A DNA stretch of 64,000 nt from Flaviflexus ciconiae. GTDB taxonomy: Bacteria > Actinomycetota > Actinomycetes > Actinomycetales > Actinomycetaceae. This document shows positions 8,074 to 16,605 of this stretch, piece after piece; the stretch's first letter is position 1; the number at the start of each line of letters is the position of its first letter. The translations under genes and the position numbers were made by a program. The notes beneath the pieces were generated by a model that saw nothing but the letters and a program-made list of their open reading frames with translations, searched no databases and was not told the origin of the DNA. The stretch covers positions 1,798,001-1,862,000 of the forward strand of contig NZ_CP034593.1 of the NCBI RefSeq assembly GCF_003971195.1, read 5' to 3'.

Positions 8074-9302
8074 GCGCCCCGCCTCTCATCGAGGGAGGAC
8101 ACACTAGCCTCCCGGTTGTGATTCTTGTACGCCTCATTCATGACCAGCATCGCCTTATCGCGACGCTCCTGGGAGGACCGAGCATAACGCATCGTCATTG
8201 AGGCCGTCGCATGTCCCACCGTGGCTTGAATGTCAGGCAATGGCACCCTGGCATCGATAGCGTTCGTCACCATCGTTCGACGTAGATCATGAGGCGACAC
8301 CGGCCCTATCCCGAGCCGTTCCCCAGCTCGAACCATATTCAGCCGATAGGTTGTCTCGGGAATGTGCTCAGCAGGATTCGTGACCGACCGGAACAATAGG
8401 CCCTCATCGCCCGCCCGCTCTTTCAGCTCGAGAAGATCATTAGAGATCTGGTCCGGGACAGCCACTACCCGTATAGATTCTTCGGTCTTCGGCACTCCCA
8501 CAACCTTAGCTTTGCCCTGTCCCGACACTGCACGGACGATTGAGACGTACACGGTGCCCGACACGTCGGCAGTCTGCACGTCCTTACCTCGCAGCTCTCG
8601 AGCCTCCCCCGAACGCAGCCCACATAGTCCAGAGAGCAGAACTAGGGTCCGCAGATAGTCGGGAACTTCGTGGGCAAGCGCATGTAACTGGGCCAAACTT
8701 AGGGCCCTTGTCTGTCGTTTCACCACTTGCCGCGTCGGTGTCGGGCTTGCCACCGTGCCGAGCATATTTCGCCGGTACGGATTGACCGGGATCAACTCAT
8801 CATCGACAGCAGTATTCATGATCGTCCGGAACAGCTCAGCTGATTTCTTGCGAGCTCCCGGCGCATTAGGTGCAAGCTCCGCAAGCCACGTCCGGATCTC
8901 AGGCGTTGTAATCGCCTTGAGCGCAACATCGGCCCACCGGGGAAGCAGGTGTGTCCGTAGATTACTTTCGTACGCGAACCTGGTCGCGGGTGTCAGCTTC
9001 CGAGCTATCAACCACTCTTCGGCATATTGACCAAACGACAATGAATCCCGTTTAGATCGCGCTTCGGCCTCGAGGCGCTCGCGGACTAGTTGCTCTGGGG
9101 ACTTCCACACCCCGCGTTGAATGTCGGTCCGCTGCGCATCCAGCCAGAGCTGGGCCTCCGTCTTCCGTTCGAACGTGTACGGTGCTGGCACCCAATTCCG
9201 GGCACCGTTGTCTCTGTAGGGCTTGTCCGGGTGAGCGAATCGGGCAACATACTGCCCGCTGGCAGTGCGGTAGATATTTCCGAACCCACGACGCTTTACC
9301 AT
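8070..9302 (-). CDS. Tyrosine-type site-specific integrase
   Basis: This is the integrase of the element, 410 residues from ATG 9302, which has GAGG eight bases upstream; an upstream in-frame start at 9350 is less likely. The N-terminus is an AP2-like arm-binding domain (GNIYRTASGQYVARF), followed by a SAM-like core-binding domain and a catalytic domain. The catalytic domain has Arg in GLRSGEARELR, HxxR in SPHDLRRTM, and the final His/Tyr in VGHATASMTMRYAR. The family recombines attP with attB, often in a tRNA gene. It is transcribed away from 9303-9880, so the attachment site should lie there. It is homologous to the truncated integrase at about 4 kb but clearly diverged from it, so that copy is not a recent duplicate. 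Confidence 0.92.
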   Translation of the reverse strand: MVKRRGFGNIYRTASGQYVARFAHPDKPYRDNGARNWVPAPYTFERKTEAQLWLDAQRTDIQRGVWKSPEQLVRERLEAEARSKRDSLSFGQYAEEWLIARKLTPATRFAYESNLRTHLLPRWADVALKAITTPEIRTWLAELAPNAPGARKKSAELFRTIMNTAVDDELIPVNPYRRNMLGTVASPTPTRQVVKRQTRALSLAQLHALAHEVPDYLRTLVLLSGLCGLRSGEARELRGKDVQTADVSGTVYVSIVRAVSGQGKAKVVGVPKTEESIRVVAVPDQISNDLLELKERAGDEGLLFRSVTNPAEHIPETTYRLNMVRAGERLGIGPVSPHDLRRTMVTNAIDARVPLPDIQATVGHATASMTMRYARSSQERRDKAMLVMNEAYKNHNREASVSSLDERRGA

Positions 9303-9797
9303 TGCTGATACCTCATCCCGACGAACATCCGGCGAACAAGCGGCGAACAACTACGCCCGTTCCTGTCATATTCCATCATACACGGGCCTAGGGACAGACA
9401 GCGAGTAAACATTGATATAACGCCAATTACGCCGATTTTTCCGCACCAGCACAACACTCTACGAATCGCGGATACCGTGCATTCGAATCCCACGGGGCCT
9501 ACCCCCGCTTTCCCCGGTATTGCAACGATATGCGAGCCGGGGGAAAGACTTCTTGGGGAGTGCGCAACCCATGTGCCACTCCCCTCCCCACACCGGGCAC
9601 TCGCTCGACGCATCCAGATAACGGCCCAGAAGTACTTCGCAAACTGGTCTTGGCCCGCACTCGCGGGTGAAGACTCAGAAAGTGTGGGTGGAGTGTCAGA
9701 AAGTGTGTCGTTATTTTCTGCAGCCCTTTGTCCTGCAGGGGAATATCCTGGTCGGCATGCTTTGAGAGCTTAGGACACGACCCGTTGGCGAACATAT
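9303..9797. other. Integrase-proximal non-coding region; probable attachment-site zone
   Basis: No credible gene is present. The stretch holds a T-arm-like sequence: CCGTG (9475-9479) and CACGG (9491-9495) flank TTCGAATC, reminiscent of a tRNA 3' end. It also holds two copies of TCAGAAAGTGTG (9675-9686 and 9696-9707, period 21). tRNA 3' ends are common targets of such integrases and short repeats can be arm sites, but no full tRNA can be folded here and the other boundary is not in the window. Confidence 0.35.
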
Positions 9798-9837
9798 GGG
9801 AAGCGGGCCGGTTTCCCGACCCGCTTCCCACAGTTTT
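9798..9837. terminator. Strong hairpin, terminator-like
   Basis: A perfect 10-bp stem (GGGAAGCGGG at 9798-9807 and CCCGCTTCCC at 9820-9829) encloses a 12-base loop and is followed by TTTT on the plus strand. It lies beyond the stop of the minus-strand GlsB-like gene and could stop that transcript or plus-strand readthrough out of the island. Confidence 0.55.
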
Positions 9838-9886
9838 GCGAGGTTATCCTCGCGCTACTTAGTTCGCGCTGACGCGCTTTTCGCCG

Positions 9887-10141
9887 TTACCTGCGTGCAC
9901 CCCTGTTGGTGATGCCCAGGTAGGCGGAAATGAGAAGGATTGCGATGACGATTGAGACGATCCACTTGAGGATGGTCGAATCAGAGCCCATGGGGCCTTC
10001 GACGAGCCACCAGCCAAGTGCGGCACCGCCAGCACCGAGGATTACGGTCCAGATGACACCAAGGTTCTGATCGCCCTTCATGAGGATGCGAGCAAGGACG
10101 CCGATGATGGCGCCAACAACAATTGTTCCGATGATACCCAT
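9887..10141 (-). CDS. GlsB/YeaQ/YmgE family stress-response membrane protein
   Basis: This 84-residue protein has three hydrophobic segments: residues 2-20, 27-46 and 59-77. The first is GIIGTIVVGAIIGVLAR; a conserved loop GDQNLGVIWTVILGAGGAALGWWL follows. This is the pattern and length of the GlsB/YeaQ/YmgE family (often named transglycosylase-associated protein), small membrane proteins induced by envelope, osmotic or acid stress in many bacteria; the molecular role is unknown. It is a single gene with its own leader and appears to be the first chromosomal gene right of the element. Confidence 0.88.
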   Translation of the reverse strand: MGIIGTIVVGAIIGVLARILMKGDQNLGVIWTVILGAGGAALGWWLVEGPMGSDSTILKWIVSIVIAILLISAYLGITNRGARR

Positions 10142-10284
10142 GTGTATGTACCTCCTGAATTTGGGAAGCTGCGATTTACAGTTCCACCGGAGAACACACT
10201 AGAGGCTTACTTCACGAATTTCCGCATTCACCTGCACAAATATCCAAAATTATCCAAAAATTAGCCAATTTGCAGGGTTAGTTT

Positions 10285-11121
10285 TTACCGTTCTACAAGC
10301 TTTGGGGGCTTTGGTCGATATGTCGCAATGAGGACCGCAATCGATACGCAGACCAGTCCGGCAACCTCACCCCAGGTCGGTACCTGCTGCAGCATGACGA
10401 GACCCACCACCATGCTCATGGCGGGAAGAATCGAGTTCAGAATGGCAAAAATCGTTGCAGGTACGTCCCGCAGAACAAGCTGGTCAATAACGTAGGGAAC
10501 GACGGAGGAGAGCACGGCAACCCCGGCGAGTGTCAGCCAGAATGCCACATCGGGCTTGACCTCGATGAACTCCCCGAGCGCCAAAGGACTGTAGACAAGA
10601 GCCGCCCCTGCCATGCCGATAGCCAGTCCGTCAACGTTGTTGGGTTTCCCCGCCATCCGGCTTCCCAGAGTCATGTAGAGCGCCCACGCGACACCTGCGG
10701 CAAGAGCAAAGCCAATACCGAGGGCCACGCCAGGCTCATTGGGGTCAAGGCCGATCCAGGAGATCAGGAAAACGCCGAGAAACGCGAAGAGAATCGCAAC
10801 GGTCGTTCGCTTCGTCCGTGCCGTCGCGGCGAGGACAACGGGGCCAAGGAACTCGAGAGCAACGGCGGTGCCAAGAGGAATACGGGCAATTGACAGGTAG
10901 AACAGCAGGTTCATGCCCCCGAGCGCCAAGCCGAAAAGCACGGCTTTGCCCTTGTCCGGGTAGGACCAGGGGCGTCGCCACAGTAGCAGGAGAATGGCGG
11001 CGAAAGCGATCCTCCCCCACCCGACGGAGAGGCCGGAAACGATCGTGAAGAGGCCGACGGCAATCGAGGCGCCCACGTACTGGGATAGGCCCGACAGCAA
11101 CATGGCAGAAACATTCTTCAC
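10285..11121 (-). CDS. EamA-family transporter, RhtA-like exporter
   Basis: This 278-residue protein has about ten hydrophobic segments arranged as two EamA repeats, the usual size for the drug/metabolite transporter superfamily. The opening MLLSGLSQYVGASIAVGLF and the segment IPLGTAVALEFLGPVVLA closely resemble the RhtA subgroup, which exports threonine and homoserine. Substrate is inferred only from that resemblance. It is monocistronic, with non-coding DNA on both sides. The C-terminus is short and basic (YRPKPPKLVER). Confidence 0.85.
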   Translation of the reverse strand: MKNVSAMLLSGLSQYVGASIAVGLFTIVSGLSVGWGRIAFAAILLLLWRRPWSYPDKGKAVLFGLALGGMNLLFYLSIARIPLGTAVALEFLGPVVLAATARTKRTTVAILFAFLGVFLISWIGLDPNEPGVALGIGFALAAGVAWALYMTLGSRMAGKPNNVDGLAIGMAGAALVYSPLALGEFIEVKPDVAFWLTLAGVAVLSSVVPYVIDQLVLRDVPATIFAILNSILPAMSMVVGLVMLQQVPTWGEVAGLVCVSIAVLIATYRPKPPKLVER

Positions 11122-11314
11122 CCCGCCAGTATGGACCCAACGGAGATGGCTTTGCCAGAGACGTTCACGTGACAGGAGAAAAGCATCGCGAAAGGGGAGA
11201 TTTTGGAGACATCCAGAAGCTTCGCATTGTACATGGGGACATTTTGGGGACAGCGAAACAAAGTTTCACCCCAGGGCGGCGGATCAAGCGCGCCTTGCCC
11301 AGTGATTTGGGAAC

Positions 11315-12058
11315 TTACCTGAGCGATACTTCTGCGAGAACGCCCCGGTGGTCAGAAAAGGAGAACTTGTGGATTGAGGTGTTTGTGGCGATGAGGTCGG
11401 AGACGATGTAGTCCATCTGGAACGTGGGCTCGTGGGCTGGATAGGTTGGGCCGTCCACCAGGCTGGGCCAGATTGAGGCGTTTTTCCTCATGTTGAAGTC
11501 ACCACCGAGCACCCACGGCCCCGGGAGGTTCTGCAGGAAGGTTTCGGCTTGTCGGAGCTGGTCGACACCAACGCCGAACTGCCAGGACAGGTGCGTGGTT
11601 GCCACCGTGAGGGTTTTCTCATCGCAATCCAGAACCCCGGCAAGGACCTGGCGGGGCTGGTCCATGTCCACCGTCATTCCCCTCATGCGGTGAAGCGGCC
11701 TGTTTGTGTTGAGTGGGTGAGCATGCCACGTGGCCGGAAAGCGGGAAGCTATACCGATTCCGGTTCCCCGCTCCCCGATCTTCCTACCCTGTGGGCTGAC
11801 GAGCGGCAGGACTGTTGCCCACGTGCTCCTCCCGGGGAGAAACGCGTGATGACCAAGGCCGCAGGCGGCCGCCACCAGGCCGGTGTGGTCCACCCTGCCG
11901 GAGAATAGGGAGCCCTTGTCGGCCTCTTGGACGAGGACAACATCGGGTTCGAGCTCCCCGAGTTCGCGAAGCCCTTCCACGAAGTTCTCTCGGGGTTTTC
12001 CCTGTTGGAGGTTGAGCGAGAGGACGCGGATGCTATCCCTCGACAACGTCACCACCAT
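11315..12058 (-). CDS. Endonuclease/exonuclease/phosphatase family protein
   Basis: This 247-residue single-domain EEP protein carries the family landmarks in order: SLNLQQG near residue 15, the metal-binding Glu in VLVQEAD (about 41-47), TTHLSW (about 154), GGDFNM (about 184-189) and SDHRGVL near the end. The fold hydrolyses phosphodiesters of DNA, RNA or phospholipids; the substrate cannot be told here. There is no signal peptide, so it acts in the cytoplasm. Its start overlaps the end of msrB by 26 bases, so it is the last gene of an mscS-msrB-EEP operon. Confidence 0.82.
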   Translation of the reverse strand: MVVTLSRDSIRVLSLNLQQGKPRENFVEGLRELGELEPDVVLVQEADKGSLFSGRVDHTGLVAAACGLGHHAFLPGRSTWATVLPLVSPQGRKIGERGTGIGIASRFPATWHAHPLNTNRPLHRMRGMTVDMDQPRQVLAGVLDCDEKTLTVATTHLSWQFGVGVDQLRQAETFLQNLPGPWVLGGDFNMRKNASIWPSLVDGPTYPAHEPTFQMDYIVSDLIATNTSIHKFSFSDHRGVLAEVSLR

Positions 12059-12458
12059 CCGAGGGCTCGAACGTAAGCGACACCGAGTTCATGCAGTAGC
12101 GGTTGCCGGTCGGGGTCTGCGGAGCATCGGGGAAGATGTGGCCCAGATGCGAATCGCAGGTGGCGCAACGAACCTCGGTGCGGACCATCCCAAGAGTGCG
12201 GTCCTCAATGAAGGTCACAGCGCCGTCCTTTGCTTCGTAGAAGCTCGGCCATCCGCAGTGAGCATCGAACTTGGTGTCCGAAGCAAAGAGCTCGGCTCCG
12301 CAAGCCTTACATGCATACGATCCGGTGCGTTCCTCGTTCAGCAGGCGGCCCGTTCCTGGCCTCTCGGTGCCGGCTTCGCGCAGGACGTTGTACGACATGG
12401 GATCAAGACGCTCGCGCCATTCGCCCTCGGTCAGTGTCAGGAAATTCTGTTCGGTCAT
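12033..12458 (-). CDS. msrB: Peptide-methionine (R)-S-oxide reductase MsrB
   Basis: This 141-residue protein reduces the R form of methionine sulfoxide in proteins. It has the two zinc pairs C50-x2-C53 and C98-x2-C101, the CGWPSF motif (68-73), and catalytic Cys122 in RYCMNS. Cys68 may act in resolving. Length is that of free-standing MsrB, not fused to MsrA. The ATG overlaps the stop of the upstream mechanosensitive channel gene (ATGA), and its own end overlaps the EEP gene. Co-transcription links oxidative repair with an osmotic channel, though the biological reason is unclear. Confidence 0.95.
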   Translation of the reverse strand: MTEQNFLTLTEGEWRERLDPMSYNVLREAGTERPGTGRLLNEERTGSYACKACGAELFASDTKFDAHCGWPSFYEAKDGAVTFIEDRTLGMVRTEVRCATCDSHLGHIFPDAPQTPTGNRYCMNSVSLTFEPSDGGDVVEG

Positions 12459-14239
12459 TTCTTCTCGTCTTCCTCGTCGGGTGCCTGTTCCTCCGCCTCG
12501 GCGGCGGGGTCGGAAACGGGCTCCTGTTCAGTCGTTTCGTCGGTGAAGTTAGCGCTAGCTTTCCCCGGTCCTGCCGAGGTTACGGTAGCTGCCGCGGGAG
12601 TGCCGGGCTGCTTCTGCTCGGTGTCATCCGGGTTTGCGTTCTCGTCGGAGTCTATCGAGCCGGCAGTTTCTTCTTGATTCTCGTCCAGGGTCTCATCGCC
12701 GTCCACTGCGTTCCGTTGTGAAGCTCTCTGTTCGCGTTCCGCGATAGCGTCCTCACCGGGCCCGGCGAAAGCCTTAGCGAGTTCCTCAGCCTCGGGTGAG
12801 CCGCTGAAGATCGATGCTTCGTGGCCGGGTCGCACCTGGGAGGTAGAAACACCGGCGGTTATGGGAGTCGCTGACAGTTCGTCTTCCGAAAGTTCGAGCG
12901 GGGAACGTTCGGTAATGGGCTTCCGGAACGGCAGGTAGTTTGTGGGCAGAACCACGGTTTCCTCCAGGTCGGTTGCCTGCGGGGCGCGCTTCGGCCTGGG
13001 AGGGATCGGTTCCTCTTCCTGGTCCACAAAGGTTTCCGGGTCCGGGTATTCACTGATTGCCTTCGCCAGATCGTCGATCGTTGCGTACAGGTGACGCTCG
13101 TAGGGCAGCGCCCGCGGCACACTCTTCTGGATCCACTTGACCATGTGCTCGCGAATAAAGTTACGCAGGTCCGTGAGAGTTGGAGAGTCCTTTGCCGACA
13201 CCAGAAGGGCAATGCGCACTCGACCATTCTCGGCCGAATCAACCTGAAGGACAGCGGTTCTACCATCCCAGAGTTCTGTTGATTCAAGGGCCCTGTTCAT
13301 TTCGGACCTCATCGCATCAACGGGAACCCGCCAGTCCAGGTCAAAGTACACCTTCCCCATCATGAGGGGATCTCGTCTCGTCCAGTTCTCGAACGTTTCC
13401 GTTGTGAGCTTGCTGGAAGGCACGATGATTCGCCGACCGTCCCAGACTCGGACAACAACATAGGTCAGCGTGATTTCTTCAACGGCACAGTATTCGCCGT
13501 TGACGATGACAACATCGTCAACGCGGAGCGAATCGGAGAACGCCACCTGCAATCCAGCAAACACGTTACCGAGCGTGGACTGGGCGGCGAGACCGGCGAT
13601 CACGGAGATAATACCGGCGGAGGCAAGAATCGACGCGCCTGCCGCCCTGGCCGTCGGGAACGTAATAAGAACACCGGCGATGCCGAGGGTCCAGACCACT
13701 GCAACGAGGACTCGGCGCACAATCTGGAACTGGGTTTGAATTCGTTTCGCCCGCTTTGTGCCGGTCCGCTCAACGTGTTTGACCACCGCCGCTTCGAAGC
13801 CCACCACAATACTGGCCACAAACCACGTGGCCGCCAAGATCATCAGGATCAGCCCGGCGTGGATGATCGGGTTCCGCCATTCGGGCTCGACTTCACCGGC
13901 GCCCACTTCGGTCCTAATCCCGAACGCTATCCAGCCACCAACTAAGGCCAGCGTTAACTGAAAGGGCCGTCTGGTCGGACCAATCGAAGGTTCCACAATG
14001 GGGTGCCGCCGAGCAATCATCTGGGCAATAGCCCCGAGTAAAACCGCGACAATAATGCCGATGACTATGCCGACGAGAGTCGCAAGGACAACGTTGACGA
14101 CATCGAATGTCACCGTCACCGCCTGGTCGACCGTCTCCCCTAGCGGAGTGTCGACCGTGCCTTCTTCCGTGGGGTCCTCAACGGGGTCCTCAGGGTCCGT
14201 GACACGGGCGAGAACACTGGTGATCGCGAAGGAATTCAT
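12455..14239 (-). CDS. MscS-family mechanosensitive ion channel with long acidic tail
   Basis: I prefer the ATG at 14239 (about 594 residues); a GTG at 14314 would add 25 residues. Four hydrophobic helices lead to the pore helix of MscS channels (ASAGIISVIAGLAAQSTLGN), then the beta domain VFSDSLRVDDVVIVNGEYC-like stretch with WDGRRIIVPSSKL. The last about 190 residues form an acidic, low-complexity cytoplasmic tail rich in Glu, Pro, Thr and Asp, longer than in E. coli MscS. The channel opens on membrane stretch to release solutes after osmotic downshock. It is the first gene of an operon with msrB. Confidence 0.88.
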   Translation of the reverse strand: MNSFAITSVLARVTDPEDPVEDPTEEGTVDTPLGETVDQAVTVTFDVVNVVLATLVGIVIGIIVAVLLGAIAQMIARRHPIVEPSIGPTRRPFQLTLALVGGWIAFGIRTEVGAGEVEPEWRNPIIHAGLILMILAATWFVASIVVGFEAAVVKHVERTGTKRAKRIQTQFQIVRRVLVAVVWTLGIAGVLITFPTARAAGASILASAGIISVIAGLAAQSTLGNVFAGLQVAFSDSLRVDDVVIVNGEYCAVEEITLTYVVVRVWDGRRIIVPSSKLTTETFENWTRRDPLMMGKVYFDLDWRVPVDAMRSEMNRALESTELWDGRTAVLQVDSAENGRVRIALLVSAKDSPTLTDLRNFIREHMVKWIQKSVPRALPYERHLYATIDDLAKAISEYPDPETFVDQEEEPIPPRPKRAPQATDLEETVVLPTNYLPFRKPITERSPLELSEDELSATPITAGVSTSQVRPGHEASIFSGSPEAEELAKAFAGPGEDAIAEREQRASQRNAVDGDETLDENQEETAGSIDSDENANPDDTEQKQPGTPAAATVTSAGPGKASANFTDETTEQEPVSDPAAEAEEQAPDEEDEKK

Positions 14240-14408
14240 AGTCCCCAGACTAGTCAGAGATAGCTCCCGACTCGATAGACATTTCCTGACAAATCGCCCC
14301 GTGAGTAAGGACACAGGTATCGCTTTGCATTTCTTGTCAGTTTCTCAGTATGCTTATCTGGCTGTCGAAGTTACGGAAACGGAGCGGAGACAGTAACCAG
14401 GAAGACTG

Positions 14409-14481
14409 GCCCCGATCGTCTAGCGGCCCAGGACCCCGCCCTTTCACGGCGGTAACACGGGTTCGAATCCCGTTCGGGGTA
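14409..14481 (+). tRNA. tRNA-Glu (anticodon TTC)
   Basis: A 73-base cloverleaf: acceptor arm GCCCCGA pairs with TCGGGGT, D-arm GTCTAGCGGCC, anticodon loop CTTTCAC in a CCGCC/GGCGG stem, and T-arm ACGGG-TTCGAAT-CCCGT. The discriminator base is A. CCA is not encoded. It is the first of three tRNA genes in the same orientation. Confidence 0.97.
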
Positions 14482-14505
14482 CGACTTAGGTCATCAGTGT
14501 TCTTT

Positions 14506-14579
14506 GGCCCTGTAGCGCAGTTGGTTAGCGCGCCGCCCTGTCACGGCGGAGGTCGCGGGTTCAAGTCCCGTCAGGGTCG
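14506..14579 (+). tRNA. tRNA-Asp (anticodon GTC)
   Basis: A 74-base cloverleaf: acceptor GGCCCTG with CAGGGTC, D-loop AGTTGGTTA, anticodon loop CTGTCAC in a CCGCC/GGCGG stem, and T-arm GCGGG-TTCAAGT-CCCGT. The discriminator is G, as expected for tRNA-Asp. It lies 24 bases after tRNA-Glu. Confidence 0.97.
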
Positions 14580-14580
14580 C

Positions 14581-14611
14581 AGATTGCCCGGCTATGCCGG
14601 GCAATCTTATA
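14581..14611 (+). terminator. Perfect hairpin after tRNA-Asp
   Basis: AGATTGCCCGGC (14581-14592) and GCCGGGCAATCT (14596-14607) form a 12-bp perfect stem with a 3-base TAT loop, followed by TAT. It begins one base after the mature tRNA-Asp end and would end the Glu-Asp transcript or act as a processing signal before tRNA-Phe. Confidence 0.65.
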
Positions 14612-14612
14612 A

Positions 14613-14685
14613 GCCTCTGTAGCTCAGTTGGTAGAGCGTTCGACTGAAAATCGAAAGGTCATCGGATCGACGCCGATCGGAGGCA
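14613..14685 (+). tRNA. tRNA-Phe (anticodon GAA)
   Basis: A 73-base cloverleaf: acceptor GCCTCTG with CGGAGGC (one G-T pair), D-loop AGTTGGTA, anticodon loop CTGAAAA in a TCGA/TCGA stem, T-loop centred on GATCGAC, and discriminator A. CCA is not encoded. Confidence 0.95.
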
Positions 14686-14692
14686 CAGTGAG

Positions 14693-14720
14693 AAGCCGCG
14701 AGAAATCGCGGCTTTCCTGT
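14693..14720 (+). terminator. Rho-independent terminator after tRNA-Phe
   Basis: AAGCCGCGA (14693-14701) and TCGCGGCTT (14706-14714) form a 9-bp stem with a GAAA tetraloop, followed by TTCCTGTT. Confidence 0.75.
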
Positions 14721-14905
14721 TACCGCTGTGTTTTCCACCCCTGGCTCCACCCTTCGCCTGCAACTCCTCCCGCAAGCAAAACTGCCATGGACCCTGGTTT
14801 CAGCAACCGCGGTGCCCCTCGACCATGTTGGCCGAAGGTAGGCTCTCCCAGTCGACTTGTAAGTTGCCTCTCCCCTTGCATCATTCCTGTCACTAAGCTG
14901 GATTC

Positions 14906-15727
14906 ATGGAGGCAGCCACCACTTTTATGATTCGCCTCGATTCTGCGCCCGGTGCGGGTGCTGCGGAACACGGGAGCCTGGCCCCCGGATCCTACGAGAT
15001 TCTGGACGGCACAGAGCCGCGGGCACAGATCACAGTGACCCGTTCCGGCCAGAGTCTTACCGCGATCATTAACTACACCACTCCCACCGGCGCGAACAGC
15101 ACCGATTTTTCACTCACCGACTTCGCTACGTACCTAGCCGAACAAGCCTTCTTTGATCCTGAATGCGATGACTTCTCGGTCCGGGCGCCAGCCACTCCCC
15201 AAGCAGGGCAGACAAAAGCCGTTCCTGCAACGTCCACCGAGAACCCAGAATCTTCCTCGGCAGACGCATCCGATCCCCAATCATCGCCCGATCCACTCTT
15301 CTTTCAACGCGATGATTGGGCTCAAAGTCAGCCGATCGAGATCGTTGATTTCGTTCCCTCTCATGCGGAACAAATATCGGCACTGTGTCGCGGCGAGGGA
15401 TGGAAAACATACGCCGATCCGGAGGTAGCTCAGGTCGGGTGCGCGGCACCCGGGGTGGCAACCATCGTTGCCATCAATAGCGTTACACGGACAATTGCGG
15501 GTTTCGCCCAGGCTCTCTCCGACGGTATTGCCCAGGGGTACCTTGCCCAGCTGATTATTCACCCTGCCTATCGTCGTATCGGGATCGCCCGAAAGCTTGT
15601 CGAAGAGGTCTACGACAGGTGCGGCGCACAGCGGCTTGATCTTCTCACCGATGATGCTCAGGCGTTCTACGAAACTTTCACCGGTCACGCCAAACCGGGC
15701 TACCGCATTTATCCACGAGGTGACTGA
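14906..15727 (+). CDS. GNAT-family N-acetyltransferase with an unassigned N-terminal domain
   Basis: This is a 273-residue protein. Residues about 143-273 form a GNAT domain: the acetyl-CoA loop is IIHPAYRRIGIARKLVEEVY, and the chain ends in the usual beta strands (LDLLTDDAQAFYETFTG). Its substrate is unknown. The first about 90 residues (up to FFDPECDDF) form a small beta-rich region of no family I know, joined by a Ser/Pro/Gln-rich linker at about 95-135. The gene ends two bases before the ATG of the methyltransferase frame, so the two are probably co-transcribed. Confidence 0.75.
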   Translation: MEAATTFMIRLDSAPGAGAAEHGSLAPGSYEILDGTEPRAQITVTRSGQSLTAIINYTTPTGANSTDFSLTDFATYLAEQAFFDPECDDFSVRAPATPQAGQTKAVPATSTENPESSSADASDPQSSPDPLFFQRDDWAQSQPIEIVDFVPSHAEQISALCRGEGWKTYADPEVAQVGCAAPGVATIVAINSVTRTIAGFAQALSDGIAQGYLAQLIIHPAYRRIGIARKLVEEVYDRCGAQRLDLLTDDAQAFYETFTGHAKPGYRIYPRGD

Positions 15728-15729
15728 TA

Positions 15730-16559
15730 ATGGTGAACGAATCATGGTTCAGAGAAAACCAGTTGAACTGGGATGATCGCGCACGTCTCCACGAGGCAGC
15801 AGGATATGGGATTGACGAACTCGTATCCGATCCCGCCTACATCACCCCAGAAGTCGCACAAGACCGAGACCTCATTGGTGACCTGACCGGGAAGTCCGTT
15901 CTTCACCTTCAATGCCACCTGGGAACCGACACGATCAGCCTCGCACGGCTCGGGGCGGAGCATGTCATTGGACTGGATCTCTCCCCGAGTCACTCCGGCG
16001 CGCCAACAGAATCGCCGGCCGTGCCGGAGCAGAAATCGATTTTGTTCAGGCAAACGTTTACGACGCGCGGAGGGCCGTCACGGAGGATTTCGATCTGGTC
16101 TACACTTCCCTCGGTGTCCTGTGCTGGCTCCCGGATGTTGACGAGTGGGCACGGGTTGTCCATTCCCTTCTAATGCCCGGCGGCCGGTTCATCATCCGCG
16201 ATGATCACCCGATGTTCATGGCAATCGGCGAGGACGTGAGCGAGGGGCTCAAAATCGAGCAACCCTATTTCCAGCAAAGGGCCCCACAAACCTGGGAGGA
16301 CGACGGCAGCTACATCGACGCCAAGCACGCTCCCCGGATTCAGCACACAAAAAGCCACGAGTGGAATCACTCGATCGGCGAAATCCTCACCGCGGTTCTC
16401 AACACCGGGCTAGTCATCGACTCCTTCGAGGAAACAAACTACTCAGCATGGTGCCCCTGGCCGCACCTCATGGAACGTGACGGCGACACATTCCGGCTCA
16501 GGGAGAATCCCGACAGGCTGGCTCTGCAATGGGTCATGTCGGCGCACAGGCCTTCGTAA
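15730..16559 (+). pseudogene. SAM-dependent class I methyltransferase, frameshifted
   Basis: The first frame starts at ATG 15730 behind GAGGTG and reads through the SAM-binding region (VLHLQCHLGTDTISLARLG, then VIGLDLSP). At the C-run 15983-15986 sense passes to the next frame, which continues as PESLRRANRIAG, LPDVDEWARVVHSLLMPGGRF and the C-terminal domain to 16559. Adding one C restores a typical 270-280-residue class I methyltransferase. Substrate is unknown. The break is a one-base loss in a C homopolymer, like others in this window, so it may be a sequence error rather than real inactivation. The companion GNAT gene is intact. Confidence 0.8.
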
Positions 16560-16605
16560 AGCCACGGCCACCGATCCACCCGGCCACGAGTCTCCTCGGC
16601 CCCCG

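Noticed and set aside
9460-9510. A complete tRNA gene at the island edge
   Set aside because: Only a T-arm-like element can be drawn; no acceptor, D or anticodon arm pairs upstream.
9477-9831. Short frames on both strands between the integrase and the GlsB-like gene
   Set aside because: They overlap a hairpin and repeats, have no start signals and look random.
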